Assembly: GCA_947591475.1 (NCBI GenBank)
Contig: CANQDE010000004.1
Location: forward strand, 62,001 to 126,000
Reading direction: 5' to 3'
Length of the DNA stretch: 64,000 nucleotides
DNA from: an uncultured Alistipes sp.
GTDB taxonomy: Bacteria > Bacteroidota > Bacteroidia > Bacteroidales > Rikenellaceae
Numbering within the stretch: position 1 is the first letter of the stretch; each line of letters begins with the position of its first letter. Below are positions 44,539-53,283 of this stretch, piece by piece. The notes under the pieces were generated by a model. The model had not been told where the DNA came from, did no database searches, and saw only the letters and a program-made list of their open reading frames with translations. Position numbers and translations under genes: made by a program.

Positions 44539-47091
44539 ATGGAAACAGGCGAGTCGAGGATTCTTGAAGGGCTCAATCCCGCCCAGCGCGAGGCTGTCGT
44601 GAATTACGACGTTCCGTCGCTCATCATCGCGGGCGCGGGATCGGGTAAAACGCGCGTGCTCACTTCGCGCATCGCCTACATGATCGAACAGGGCGTCCCG
44701 CCGTTTTGCATTCTGGCGCTCACCTTCACCAACAAGGCAGCCGACCAGATGCGCAGCCGCATCGCCGACATGGTGCCCGACAATCGGAGCCGCTACATCC
44801 GAATGGGTACGTTCCACTCCGTCTTTTCGCGCATCCTGCGCGAGAATGCCGAACGGATCGGTTTCCAGCCGACGTTCACCATCTACGAACCGAACGACGT
44901 CCAGCATCTGCTGAAAACCATCGTCCGCGAGCTGCAGCTCGACGAAGAACACTACAAGCCCAATGCGTTGGCTTCGCGCATCTCCTTTGCGAAGAACTGT
45001 TTGGTAACACCCGGCGCCTATTTAGCCAAGGCGGCCTATCTGTCCGAAGACCGGCAGGCGCGGCGGCCCGAGTTCGGAAACATCTACAATATCTATTGCC
45101 AGCGCTGCAAAAATAACAACGCGATGGATTTCGACGATCTGCTGTTGCAGACCAACATCCTGTTGCGCGACTGTCCCGACGTGCTGGCCCGTTATCAGGA
45201 ACAGTTCCAATATATTCTGGTCGACGAGTATCAGGACACGAATTATGCGCAGTACCGAATCATCCGGCGGTTGTCGGAGCGCCATGCGCGGGTCTGCGTC
45301 GTGGGCGACGATGCCCAGTCGATCTATTCGTTCCGCGGGGCGAAAATCGAAAACATCCTCTCGTTCCAGCAAGATTTTCCCGATGCGCGGGTCTTCAAAT
45401 TGGAGCGGAACTATCGTTCGACCCGTACGATCGTCGAGGCGGCCAACTCCGTCATCGCCCGCAACTCCCGCCGCATGGAGAAGCATTGCTTTTCGGAGGG
45501 CGACGAGGGCGAACCCATCCGCATCCTGCGGGCCTATACCGACCGCGAGGAGGCCGAAAGGGTCGTCAGCGACCTGCGCGACAAGGTGCGCGGGGCCGGC
45601 GACGAGTGGTCGGAGGCGGTGATTCTCTATCGGACGAACAAACAGTCGGGCGCTATCGAGGACAGCCTGCGGCATCACGGAATCCCGTATCGTATTTATA
45701 AGGGCATGTCGTTCTACGACCACAAGGAGATTCGGGATATGTTGGGTTATCTGCGGTTGATCGTCAATCCGCGCGACGACGAGGCTTTCCGGCGCGTCGT
45801 CAACTATCCCGCCCGCGGCATCGGCGAAACGACCGTCGAGCGCATCGCGCAGCTGGCACAGGAACGCGGCGTCTCGATGTGGGAGGCGGTCGATGCGCTG
45901 GTCTCTGAACCCGTGGCCGATGCCGTGCAGAAAGCCATCGTCCGCAAGGTGGCGGAGTTCGTGCAGTTGATTCGTTCGTTGTCGTTGATGCGGGCCGAGA
46001 AGAGCCTTTACGACTTCGGATTGGAGGTCGCCAACCGTTCGGGGATTTTGGCCCTCTACCGGGCTGAGACGGGGCCCGAAGCGGCTTCGGCGTTGGACAA
46101 CATCGAGGAGCTGCTCAACTCGATGCAGCTCTTCAAGGAGCAGGTCGATGCGGCGATCCGCAACAACGAACGTCGGCCCGACGAGGAGGCGACGGTCGAG
46201 GAGTGGTTGCAGAACATCATGCTGTTGACCGACATGGACAAGGATGCTTCGACCGATGACAATAAAGTAACCCTGATGACCGTTCATTCAGCGAAAGGGT
46301 TGGAGTACAAATACGTCTACATCGTCGGCGTCGAGGAGAATCTCTTTCCGTCGCAGCGGGCGATGGAGACGCCCGACGGCATGGAGGAGGAGCGGCGCCT
46401 GTTTTATGTGGCGCTTACGCGGGCCAAAGTGGCGGCGACCATCTCCTATGCCGACATGCGGTTCAAATGGGGCAACATGGAGTTCTCGAAGCCGAGCCGG
46501 TTCCTGCGCGAGATCGACCCCCGCTACGTGCAGGCCGATTCCGACCGCGAAGAGCAGCGGCCCGACGGCTTTGGGCAGGAGGACGGCGTGTCGGCGCTCG
46601 ATCAGTTGCGTCGGCGGTTCGATTACCGCTTCCAGCAGCGGAGCGCAGGTGAGGGGAGTTTTCGCAATGGGTTCCCGCAGCGGCGACCGGCGCAAAGCGG
46701 TTATTCATCGCGTCCGGCGGCAGGCGGATTCCAGCAGCGAACGGGGCCGAACGGAGCATCGCAACGCACGATGCAGGGCGGTTTTTCGCAACATCCGCAT
46801 ACGGCGCCCGATCCGGCCCTCGTGCAGATGCCGCGCACCTCGACCGAGGGCATGCGCCGATTGGGCGTACGTCAGAAAGAGCCCGATGTCGCATCGGCGG
46901 CCGGTCTGTCCGGCGCGTCCGGCGGCGGTTGCGCCTATTGCGAGGGCGAACGGGTCGCGCATCCGAAGTTCGGCGAAGGGGTCGTGCGCCGCATCGAGAC
47001 GCTGGTAGGCGATTGCAAATTGGTGATCGATTTCGGACGCGAAGGCGAAAAAACGCTGCTGGCCCGTTTCGCGAAGCTGACCAAACTGTAA
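44539..47091 (+). CDS. pcrA: UvrD/PcrA-type ATP-dependent DNA helicase
   Basis: This 850-aa superfamily 1A helicase acts in nucleotide-excision or mismatch repair and in clearing proteins from DNA. Motifs are LNPAQREAV (Q motif), AGAGSGKTRVLTSRI (Walker A), LVDEYQDTNYAQY (Walker B), VGDDAQSIYSFRGA (III), LERNYRSTRTI (IV), VTLMTVHSAKGLEYKYVYIV (V) and EERRLFYVALTRAK (VI). A Gln/Arg/Gly-rich linker (about 705-800) precedes the C-terminal GERVAHPKFGEGVV domain. The chosen start removes an implausible upstream extension of 52 codons through the promoter. It is followed by nth and an S41 peptidase gene. Confidence 0.96.
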   Translation: METGESRILEGLNPAQREAVVNYDVPSLIIAGAGSGKTRVLTSRIAYMIEQGVPPFCILALTFTNKAADQMRSRIADMVPDNRSRYIRMGTFHSVFSRILRENAERIGFQPTFTIYEPNDVQHLLKTIVRELQLDEEHYKPNALASRISFAKNCLVTPGAYLAKAAYLSEDRQARRPEFGNIYNIYCQRCKNNNAMDFDDLLLQTNILLRDCPDVLARYQEQFQYILVDEYQDTNYAQYRIIRRLSERHARVCVVGDDAQSIYSFRGAKIENILSFQQDFPDARVFKLERNYRSTRTIVEAANSVIARNSRRMEKHCFSEGDEGEPIRILRAYTDREEAERVVSDLRDKVRGAGDEWSEAVILYRTNKQSGAIEDSLRHHGIPYRIYKGMSFYDHKEIRDMLGYLRLIVNPRDDEAFRRVVNYPARGIGETTVERIAQLAQERGVSMWEAVDALVSEPVADAVQKAIVRKVAEFVQLIRSLSLMRAEKSLYDFGLEVANRSGILALYRAETGPEAASALDNIEELLNSMQLFKEQVDAAIRNNERRPDEEATVEEWLQNIMLLTDMDKDASTDDNKVTLMTVHSAKGLEYKYVYIVGVEENLFPSQRAMETPDGMEEERRLFYVALTRAKVAATISYADMRFKWGNMEFSKPSRFLREIDPRYVQADSDREEQRPDGFGQEDGVSALDQLRRRFDYRFQQRSAGEGSFRNGFPQRRPAQSGYSSRPAAGGFQQRTGPNGASQRTMQGGFSQHPHTAPDPALVQMPRTSTEGMRRLGVRQKEPDVASAAGLSGASGGGCAYCEGERVAHPKFGEGVVRRIETLVGDCKLVIDFGREGEKTLLARFAKLTKL

Positions 47092-47132
47092 ACGGGGCGC
47101 AGACGGACGAACGCCGTAGAGAAGAAGAACGA

Positions 47133-47813
47133 ATGACGACGAAACAACGATACACAGGCATCATCGCTTGGTTCTCGGAACACATGCCGGTAGCCGAAAG
47201 CGAGTTGCATTACAAAGACCCCTATCAGTTGCTGGTGGCGGTCATTCTCTCGGCGCAGTGCACCGACAAGCGGGTCAATCTGACCACGCCGGCGCTGTTC
47301 GAGGCGTTCCCGACCCCGCAGGCGATGGCCGAAGCGACGCCCGAAACGATTTATTCGTATATCCGCAGCATATCGTACCCGAATAACAAGGCGAAAAACC
47401 TTGCGGCGATGGCGCGGATGCTCTGCGCGGAGTTCGGCGGCGAGGTGCCTTCCGATTTGGAACAGCTGCAACGCCTGCCCGGCGTGGGCCGTAAGACGGC
47501 CAACGTGCTGGGTGCCGTGTTATGGAACAAAGAGGTGATGCCCGTCGATACGCATGTTTTCCGCGTGTCGGAACGCATGGGGCTCACTACCGGTTCGAAA
47601 ACGCCGCTCCAGACCGAACTAACCCTTGAAAAGAACATTCCGTCGCACCTGCTGCCCGTGGCGCATCATTGGTTGATTCTGCACGGGCGCTACACCTGCA
47701 TGGCCCGTACACCCAAGTGCGATGCTTGCGGATTGACCCCGTGGTGTCGGAAGTACGCTGCGGACTGCAGAAAAAGTGCGGCGGAAACAAAATTTACCGT
47801 TAATTCGAAATAG
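47133..47813 (+). CDS. nth: Endonuclease III
   Basis: This 226-aa base-excision repair glycosylase/AP lyase removes oxidised pyrimidines. It has the helix-hairpin-helix LQRLPGVGRKTANVLGAVLW with the catalytic Lys, the downstream catalytic Asp in MPVDTHVFRV, and the 4Fe-4S site with spacing C-x6-C-x2-C-x5-C (CMARTPKCDACGLTPWC). ATG at 47133 is the natural start of the fold. It lies 41 bp after pcrA, so two DNA-repair genes probably share a transcript, and 2 bp before the S41 peptidase gene. Confidence 0.97.
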   Translation: MTTKQRYTGIIAWFSEHMPVAESELHYKDPYQLLVAVILSAQCTDKRVNLTTPALFEAFPTPQAMAEATPETIYSYIRSISYPNNKAKNLAAMARMLCAEFGGEVPSDLEQLQRLPGVGRKTANVLGAVLWNKEVMPVDTHVFRVSERMGLTTGSKTPLQTELTLEKNIPSHLLPVAHHWLILHGRYTCMARTPKCDACGLTPWCRKYAADCRKSAAETKFTVNSK

Positions 47814-47815
47814 TT

Positions 47816-49426
47816 ATGAAACGAATCTTTGCAACTTTGCGCTCGGGCATCGTCCTTGCGTCGCTTCTGGCCCTCGTCGTTGCGACGGGTTGCTCGAAGG
47901 ATGAACCCACGCGTCCCGAGCCCGACCCCAAACCGTCGGAGAAAGAGGATACCGATGCCGATATAAACCGGTGGATGTTCGACTACATGAAGACGCACTA
48001 CCTTTGGAACGAGGCAGTGAAGAAGGTGAAGCCCGATTATTCGCTCGGATACGAGAAGTTTCTTGATGACGTATTGAAGAAGGTCGCGGCGCAGAACGAT
48101 GTCAACCACGACGACGGCCACTGGGAAGATGGTGAACGTTCATATTTCTATTCGAACATCCAGCGTTACAAGGCTTCGGCAGCGACCGCCGGTGTCCAGA
48201 CCCGTGGCACGCGCAAGCAGGCCGAGGGGCTGGGCATCGAGATGATGTTCTATATACCTCTCGGAGAGAACAACAGTGGCCCTTATCTGTTTGTGGTTGC
48301 GGCCGTAACACCCGGTTCGCCGGCCGACAAGGCGAGACTGAAACGCGGCGACTTGATTTCGCGCGTCGATGGGACCGCCTTAACTACCGACGCTGCGCTC
48401 AATAAGGGTTGGGAAAAATTGATGACGACCGAATCGGGAACGGTACGGGTAGCGCTGTATGATATAAACACCGACAAGACGGGTTCCGATATTTCGATTA
48501 CGGCCGCTCCCTACGACGATAATCCCATTTGGGTGCGCAAGACGTTGGATCTCCCTAACAAGGTCAAGGTCGGGTATCTGTGCTATATGAGTTTCAATGC
48601 CGGATTCGAGGATCCGGATGATTCAAAATCCACGCCCCACTATGATTTGGCATTGATCTATGCGTTCGAGGAGTTCCGCAAGGAGGGAATCGATGAATTG
48701 GTGCTCGACCTGCGTTACAACGGCGGCGGACACGTCGTGTCGAGTGCGGTGCTGGCGACCCTTATCGCGGGCGATGCCTACAAGGGGAAGGTCTATGCCA
48801 GCACGACCTACAATGCCGACCGGAAAAGCGAAACGGCCGATGTCTATAAATTGGGCGTGGCGCAATACAATAAGACCAGTCCGGAATATCGGCACGACCC
48901 GATCGCGAAGGCACTCGCTTCGGCCCTCGGACTTATGCGGGTCTATGTGCTCTGCACGGGCAATACGGCTTCGGCCAGTGAATTGGTGGTCAACGGACTG
49001 CGCGGGCTGGGTTTCGAGGTGCACCTGATCGGTTCGACGACCAACGGCAAGAATGTCGGCATGGAGCCTCGGGAAAAAGTGTTCGGCGATTACACCTACG
49101 ATTTCAGTCCCATCACCTTCTACATCGAGAATGCCGAGGGCAAACGCGATTATGGCAACGGCTTCAAACCCGATGTGGAGGCTGTCGATAGGCCGTTTTA
49201 TGAGGTTGTAGACGGGGATAACTACGAATACCATCCGCTCGAATGGGGCGATGCAGAGCATGACGAGCTGCTCTTCTATGCCATGCAATGGATCGAAACG
49301 GGGGCGAAACCCGTTCCCGCTCCCGAGAAAACGGCTGCGACCCGTGCGTTCGGCGGCATGCAGCTCCGTACGCTGCGACCGGCTCGCGTGCAGAACATGG
49401 TGCTGCTGCCCCGCTCCGAGGAGTAA
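47816..49426 (+). CDS. S41-family C-terminal-processing-type peptidase, lipoprotein
   Basis: This 536-aa exported protease has a lipobox (LVVATGC) at about residues 21-27 and a Pro/Glu/Asp spacer. The N-terminal helical domain (NRWMFDYMKTHYLWNEAVKK) is followed by a PDZ-like region (LFVVAAVTPGSPADKARLKR) and the S41 core: DELVLDLRYNGGGHV, then GNTASASELVVNGLRGLGFE with the nucleophile Ser, and STTNGKNVG with the general-base Lys. Members in Bacteroidetes process envelope proteins or peptides. It follows nth by 2 bp, so it is probably cotranscribed with pcrA-nth, which has no obvious functional link. Confidence 0.93.
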   Translation: MKRIFATLRSGIVLASLLALVVATGCSKDEPTRPEPDPKPSEKEDTDADINRWMFDYMKTHYLWNEAVKKVKPDYSLGYEKFLDDVLKKVAAQNDVNHDDGHWEDGERSYFYSNIQRYKASAATAGVQTRGTRKQAEGLGIEMMFYIPLGENNSGPYLFVVAAVTPGSPADKARLKRGDLISRVDGTALTTDAALNKGWEKLMTTESGTVRVALYDINTDKTGSDISITAAPYDDNPIWVRKTLDLPNKVKVGYLCYMSFNAGFEDPDDSKSTPHYDLALIYAFEEFRKEGIDELVLDLRYNGGGHVVSSAVLATLIAGDAYKGKVYASTTYNADRKSETADVYKLGVAQYNKTSPEYRHDPIAKALASALGLMRVYVLCTGNTASASELVVNGLRGLGFEVHLIGSTTNGKNVGMEPREKVFGDYTYDFSPITFYIENAEGKRDYGNGFKPDVEAVDRPFYEVVDGDNYEYHPLEWGDAEHDELLFYAMQWIETGAKPVPAPEKTAATRAFGGMQLRTLRPARVQNMVLLPRSEE

Positions 49427-49430
49427 GACG

Positions 49431-49618
49431 GGAGCGTCGATGACGGCCGAAAGCACAGCGGCCGTCTGACGCGCTAATAAAAAATTTTGCGTATCTTTAA
49501 CTTCGTCGAAGATACTCTGTCTCGGTAAAAATGGATGCAGGCAGTGGGGATGGGAGCGTCGATGACGGCCGAAAGCACTGTGGCTGTCTATCGCGTTAAT
49601 AAAAATTTTCGTATCTTT
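49431..49618 (+). repeat. Duplicated intergenic segment before ricT
   Basis: Two copies of about 65 bp (49431-49497 and 49552-49618) share GGGAGCGTCGATGACGGCCG, then AAAGCAC and TAATAAAAATTTTCGTATCT with small differences. Each ends in TATCTTTA, a near-miss of the -7 box; the second is 16 bp before the coding region and may be the working promoter. It is related to family B (GACGGCCGAAAGCA). Confidence 0.7.
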
Positions 49619-49640
49619 ACGCAAATTATTCTTCCTCATC

Positions 49641-51119
49641 ATGGATAACGAACAACGACATACTCCCCGTTTCAATCCCGAGGTCGGACGCGGCTGCGGT
49701 TTCTGCAACAGCGAAGCCGAATGTCAGGCGCAGATGGCCGACGGTTGCTTCAAACTGCACGAAACCCCGTGGCTGGCGGACTATCCGGCCCAGTTGCCCG
49801 ACGACATCGTCGAGGTGCGCTTCAAGAATACGCGCCGGTCGTTCTATCAGAATGCGACGAACCAGCCGTTGCGATGCGGCGACATCGTGGCGGTCGAGGC
49901 TTCGCCCGGCCACGACATCGGTATCGTTACGCTGACGGGCGATTTGGTGGCGCGTCAGATGCGCCGCACGGGATTCAATCCCTACAACGGCGAGTTCAAG
50001 AAGGTCTACCGCAAGGCCAAACCCTACGACATCGAACGTTGGCAGGAGGCCATCGCGCTGGAACACGAGACGATGATTGCCGCCCGCCAGATCGCTGCCG
50101 ACATGGGACTGAACATGAAAATCGGCGACGTCGAGTATCAGGGCGACAAAATCAAGGCGATCTTTTATTATATTGCCGACGAGCGCGTCGACTTTCGCGA
50201 GTTAATCAAAGTTTTCGCCGAGCGGTTCCATATCCGCATCGAGATGAAGCAGATCGGAGCCCGTCAGGAGGCGGGACGCATCGGCGGACTGGGGGCATGC
50301 GGCCGCGAGCTGTGCTGTGCTTCGTGGATGTCGAGCTTTTCGAGCGTTACGACGGGTGCGGCACGTGCGCAGGATATTTCGCTCAATCCCCAGAAATTGG
50401 CCGGCCAGTGCTCGAAGTTGAAGTGCTGCATGATGTACGAATACGACACCTATGTCGAGGCACGCAAGAACTTTCCGCGTTTGCGCGAACCGTTGCAGAC
50501 CGTCGATGGCGAATACTTTTTGGTGAAGACCGACCTGCTGGGCGGCACGATGACCTTCTCATCGTCGAAAGAGGCGATGGCGAATGTCGTAACATTGCCC
50601 GTGGAGCGCGTCAAGGAGATTTTGGCGCTCAATCGGGCCGGAACCAAGGTCGAACGGATGCAGGGCGAGGGCTTCGAACCGGCCGTTGACCATGAACCCG
50701 AATATACGTCGGGGTCGGAGGAGGACAGCATCACCCGTTTCGATTCGGCGCGTCGCCGCAAGAAGAATCGCAACAACCGAGTATCGAACCGTCGTCCGCA
50801 ACAGCAATCGACCAATTCGAATCGTCCGCCGCAGGGCGAAGCGAATGCGCCCGCTGCCGCCTCGGATGCACCGGCGGAGGCGGCACAGACGGCGCAGGGC
50901 GGTCAAGACCGTCGTAATCAGCGCAACATGGCGAACAACCGCAACCATGCGGACGGCCGTCGGAACAACAACAATAACCGCAACAACAATCGACGCGGTG
51001 GAAATCCGAACAACGGAAACGGCCGGAACGGTCAGAATAGTCGGAATGGAAACGGTTCGGACAACGGCGGCGGCTCCAATCGTTCGGGCGGCCCGACGCC
51101 GCAATCGACCGACAAATAG
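49641..51119 (+). CDS. ricT: PSP1-domain protein, RicT/YaaT-like
   Basis: This 492-aa cytosolic protein has the PSP1/YaaT core (about 30-330). Characteristic segments are VEVRFKNTRRSFYQNATN, GDIVAVEASPGHDIGIVTLT, FYYIADERVDFRELIKVFAE and GARQEAGRIGGLGACGRELC. Conserved cysteines are in CGFCNSEAEC, CGRELCCASW and QCSKLKCCMMYE, consistent with the Fe-S-linked Ric complex described in Bacillus. The last 125 residues are a Asn/Arg/Gly-rich disordered tail (NNRNNNRRGGNPNNGNGRNG). It is followed by a GldH-like gene, an order I believe is conserved in Bacteroidetes. The exact role outside Bacillus is not established. Confidence 0.9.
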   Translation: MDNEQRHTPRFNPEVGRGCGFCNSEAECQAQMADGCFKLHETPWLADYPAQLPDDIVEVRFKNTRRSFYQNATNQPLRCGDIVAVEASPGHDIGIVTLTGDLVARQMRRTGFNPYNGEFKKVYRKAKPYDIERWQEAIALEHETMIAARQIAADMGLNMKIGDVEYQGDKIKAIFYYIADERVDFRELIKVFAERFHIRIEMKQIGARQEAGRIGGLGACGRELCCASWMSSFSSVTTGAARAQDISLNPQKLAGQCSKLKCCMMYEYDTYVEARKNFPRLREPLQTVDGEYFLVKTDLLGGTMTFSSSKEAMANVVTLPVERVKEILALNRAGTKVERMQGEGFEPAVDHEPEYTSGSEEDSITRFDSARRRKKNRNNRVSNRRPQQQSTNSNRPPQGEANAPAAASDAPAEAAQTAQGGQDRRNQRNMANNRNHADGRRNNNNNRNNNRRGGNPNNGNGRNGQNSRNGNGSDNGGGSNRSGGPTPQSTDK

Positions 51120-51123
51120 ACGG

Positions 51124-51564
51124 ATGGCACGGGCGCGCTGGATGATTTTTGCAGTCGTGGGAGGTTGGGCGCTCGTCATGGGATGCTCGACGCCCTATCG
51201 GTCGGTCGTGGCCGATGTCGATGCAACGGCGTGGGCCGATCCCGTAGAGTTGATTCTCCGCAATACCGATACGCTGGATTGCTACGATTGGCAGCTTTTC
51301 GTGCGGAGCGATGACCGGATTGCTGCCGATACGTTCACGCTGCGCATTGCGGTCGTAACGCCCGATTCGCTCCGTTTCGAAGAACCGTTTCTCGTCCGGT
51401 TGCCCGCCCGACCCGTGCCGGCAGCCGTACGCTCCGAAGCGGAGATCGACTATCGACGACGGGTGCGATTGTCGCAGGCGGGCGATTATCGGCTGACGAT
51501 TCGTCCGCTGTATCCGTTGCGCGGAATCGAGACCGTCGGTATCCAGACTGTGAAAAGCCATTGA
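51124..51564 (+). CDS. GldH-like lipoprotein
   Basis: This 146-aa exported lipoprotein has a lipobox (ALVMGC) at about residues 16-21. The segment DPVELILRNTDTLDCYDWQL followed by DTFTLRIAVVTPDSLRFEEP and the end YRLTIRPLYPLRGIETVGIQ resembles GldH, a lipoprotein first found in gliding motility but kept in many non-gliding Bacteroidales. The match is loose, so this is a tentative name. It starts 4 bp after the ricT stop, and trmB starts 9 bp after its own stop; the three genes are surely one transcript. The conserved order supports the GldH reading. Confidence 0.6.
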   Translation: MARARWMIFAVVGGWALVMGCSTPYRSVVADVDATAWADPVELILRNTDTLDCYDWQLFVRSDDRIAADTFTLRIAVVTPDSLRFEEPFLVRLPARPVPAAVRSEAEIDYRRRVRLSQAGDYRLTIRPLYPLRGIETVGIQTVKSH

Positions 51565-51573
51565 TTACGCGCT

Positions 51574-52323
51574 ATGGGCAAAGACAAACTCCGCCGATTC
51601 CGAGAGAACGAAACGTTTGCTTGCTTCCTGCAACCTGCATTCGAGGAGGTGTTCCGCACGGATCATCCTATCAAAGGGCATTGGGCGCGGGATTTTTTTC
51701 ATAACGATCGCCCCATCGTCATCGAATTGGGATGCGGCAAGGGCGAATACACCGTCGCATTGGCCGAGCGCGACCCCGAACGCAACTACATCGGTATCGA
51801 TATTAAGGGTGCGCGCATGTGGCGCGGCGCGAAGACCGCGACCGAACGGCATCTTGCGAATGTCGGATTTTTGCGTACCCGCATCGAATTCATCAACAGC
51901 CTGTTCGGCGAAGGCGAGGTCTCGGAAATCTGGATTACCTTCCCCGATCCGCAGCTCAAGACGCGCCGGGCCGCCAAACGGCTCACGTCGCCCGAATTTT
52001 TGGCCCGTTATGCACGACTGCTGGCGCCGGAGGGCGAAATCCATCTGAAAACCGATTCGAAACACTTGTATGCCTATACGCAGGCGGTGATCGATCGTTT
52101 CGGACTGCCGTGCAGCGTGGCGAATCCCGATATTTACGGCACGGGCTATGCCGATGAAGTGCTGTCGGTGAAGACGGCGTACGAAAGCCGCTTTCTGAAA
52201 ATGGGCCTGCCGATTACCTACACCTGTTTTTCGCTGGGCGAGCAACGGGATTTTCCCGCTTTCGTGTGGGAGGCAGACCTCCTTCCGGAAAAAGACAACG
52301 AGCCCGCCCGCCGCGCCTTTTGA
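51574..52323 (+). CDS. trmB: tRNA (guanine(46)-N7)-methyltransferase
   Basis: This 249-aa Rossmann-fold methyltransferase makes m7G46 in the variable loop of tRNAs. Motifs are VIELGCGKGEYTVALAERDP (SAM site), YIGIDIKGARMWRGAKTA, EIWITFPDPQLKTRRAAKRL (the PDP motif) and LKTDSKHLYAYT. The length is normal apart from the last six residues (PARRAF), which are encoded by the opening hairpin of a family B repeat, so the repeat has supplied the stop codon. It is the last gene of ricT-gldH-trmB. Confidence 0.96.
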   Translation: MGKDKLRRFRENETFACFLQPAFEEVFRTDHPIKGHWARDFFHNDRPIVIELGCGKGEYTVALAERDPERNYIGIDIKGARMWRGAKTATERHLANVGFLRTRIEFINSLFGEGEVSEIWITFPDPQLKTRRAAKRLTSPEFLARYARLLAPEGEIHLKTDSKHLYAYTQAVIDRFGLPCSVANPDIYGTGYADEVLSVKTAYESRFLKMGLPITYTCFSLGEQRDFPAFVWEADLLPEKDNEPARRAF

Positions 52324-52560
52324 AAGGCGTTCCTGATGCGATGATGTGTTCCGGTGCTTGGCAAGGTTTTCTTCGCTTCCGACCGTTTGAATAGGCTTCC
52401 TAATGCTGGCCCTTTAATAAGGGCCGCGGGCCGAAGCCTCCGCCCGCGGAGGCCCGCCTATCGGCGCCCTCCGCAGTCTTTGCCTCGCCGCTTTTGAAAG
52501 CGGTTCCCTTATGCGGTGGAATGTTGCAGTACTTTCGATCGACTTCTTCGCTGCCGACCC
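52306..52560 (+). repeat. Family B mosaic repeat block after trmB
   Basis: It begins inside the last codons of trmB (CGCGCCTTTTGAAAGGCG), then GTTCCTGATGCG, TTTTCTTCGCTTCCGACCG, GGGCCGCGGGCCGAAGCC with CCTCCGCCCGCGGAGG, and CGCTTTTGAAAGCGGTTCCC. It contains no separate gene. Confidence 0.8.
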
Positions 52561-52581
52561 GTTTGAATGAACCAACTTAAT

Positions 52582-52622
52582 AAAAAAGGAGACAGTTTGT
52601 TGTTGCAAACTGCCTCCCTTTT
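52582..52622 (-). terminator. Terminator of rpmE2
   Basis: On the minus strand GGAGGCAGTTTG pairs with CAAACTGTCTCC (one mismatch) and is followed by TTTTTTATT. It ends the L31 transcript. Confidence 0.88.
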
Positions 52623-52642
52623 TAATAAAACGGCCAGCCGGA

Positions 52643-52912
52643 TTATTTGGCGGCGTTTTTCTTATCGTAGCGTTTTGCGTAGCGGCTCATAAACTTATCG
52701 ACGCGGCCGGCGGTGTCCACCAACTTCATCTTACCGGTGTAGAACGGGTGCGACGTGTTGGAGATTTCCATCTTATACACGGGATAGGTTTCGCCGTTCA
52801 CTTCGATGGTCTCTTTTGTCGAAACGGCGGACCGACACAAAAACACGTGGTCGTTGGACATGTCCTTGAACGCCACCAAACGATAATTTTCCGGATGAAT
52901 ACCCTTTTTCAT
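52643..52912 (-). CDS. rpmE2: 50S ribosomal protein L31, type B
   Basis: This 89-aa protein has the L31 pattern: MKKGIHPENYRLVAFKDMSN, YKMEISNTSHPFYTGKMK and VDTAGRVDKFMSRYAKR. The CxxC zinc motif of type A L31 is absent, and the insertion typical of the non-zinc type B form is present. It is monocistronic with a consensus promoter and a terminator. Bacteroidetes commonly carry only the zinc-free type, so this need not mean zinc regulation. Confidence 0.97.
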   Translation of the reverse strand: MKKGIHPENYRLVAFKDMSNDHVFLCRSAVSTKETIEVNGETYPVYKMEISNTSHPFYTGKMKLVDTAGRVDKFMSRYAKRYDKKNAAK

Positions 52913-52951
52913 TTCGTTCTGTTTTTGTTTTACAATGATGTTAATCGGTGC

Positions 52952-52984
52952 AAATGTACGATATTTTTTTCAACGAGCAACAAA
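52952..52984 (-). promoter_or_regulatory. Promoter of rpmE2
   Basis: On the minus strand TTTG (52984-52981) and TACATTTG (52959-52952) are 21 bp apart. The leader is about 35 nt. Confidence 0.8.
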
Positions 52985-53028
52985 ACGGCCGAAAAATTTG
53001 TGGCGATTTTCTGTTCTATGTACCGACA

Positions 53029-53158
53029 GTCCGGAAACTCGGTTCGCTTCGGATTCTCGACCGAAGCCCCCGCCAAGGCGGGGGTGCGGGGGTGGGTCAA
53101 AACTGGATACACGGCCAAAGGCCGTGAGGAACGGCGGTCGGATTTGAAAATCCAGAGC
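53029..53158 (+). repeat. Family A dispersed repeat, copy A4
   Basis: It begins TGTACCGACAG, has the hairpin GCCCCCGCCAAGGCGGGGG and GGGTGGGTCAAAACTG, a second hairpin (ACGGCC...GGCCGT) and ends GGCGGTCGGATTTG. It lies between the divergent rpmE2 and tRNA-Met promoters and is the copy closest to A1. Confidence 0.85.
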
Positions 53159-53201
53159 AAAAACGCGGGGCCATAAACATATATAATCGTGAAATTTGTT
53201 T

Positions 53202-53209
53202 ATCTTTGC
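53202..53209 (+). promoter_or_regulatory. Promoter of tRNA-Met
   Basis: TATCTTTG fits the -7 consensus, about 75 bp before the tRNA. A family A repeat ends about 45 bp upstream. Confidence 0.7.
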
Positions 53210-53283
53210 AACGCGCAAGGCGATTACCGTTCCGAGTCCGCCTTCGGGTTGGGGAAGTCGGGACGTCGGTTTGTACGGAAGCG

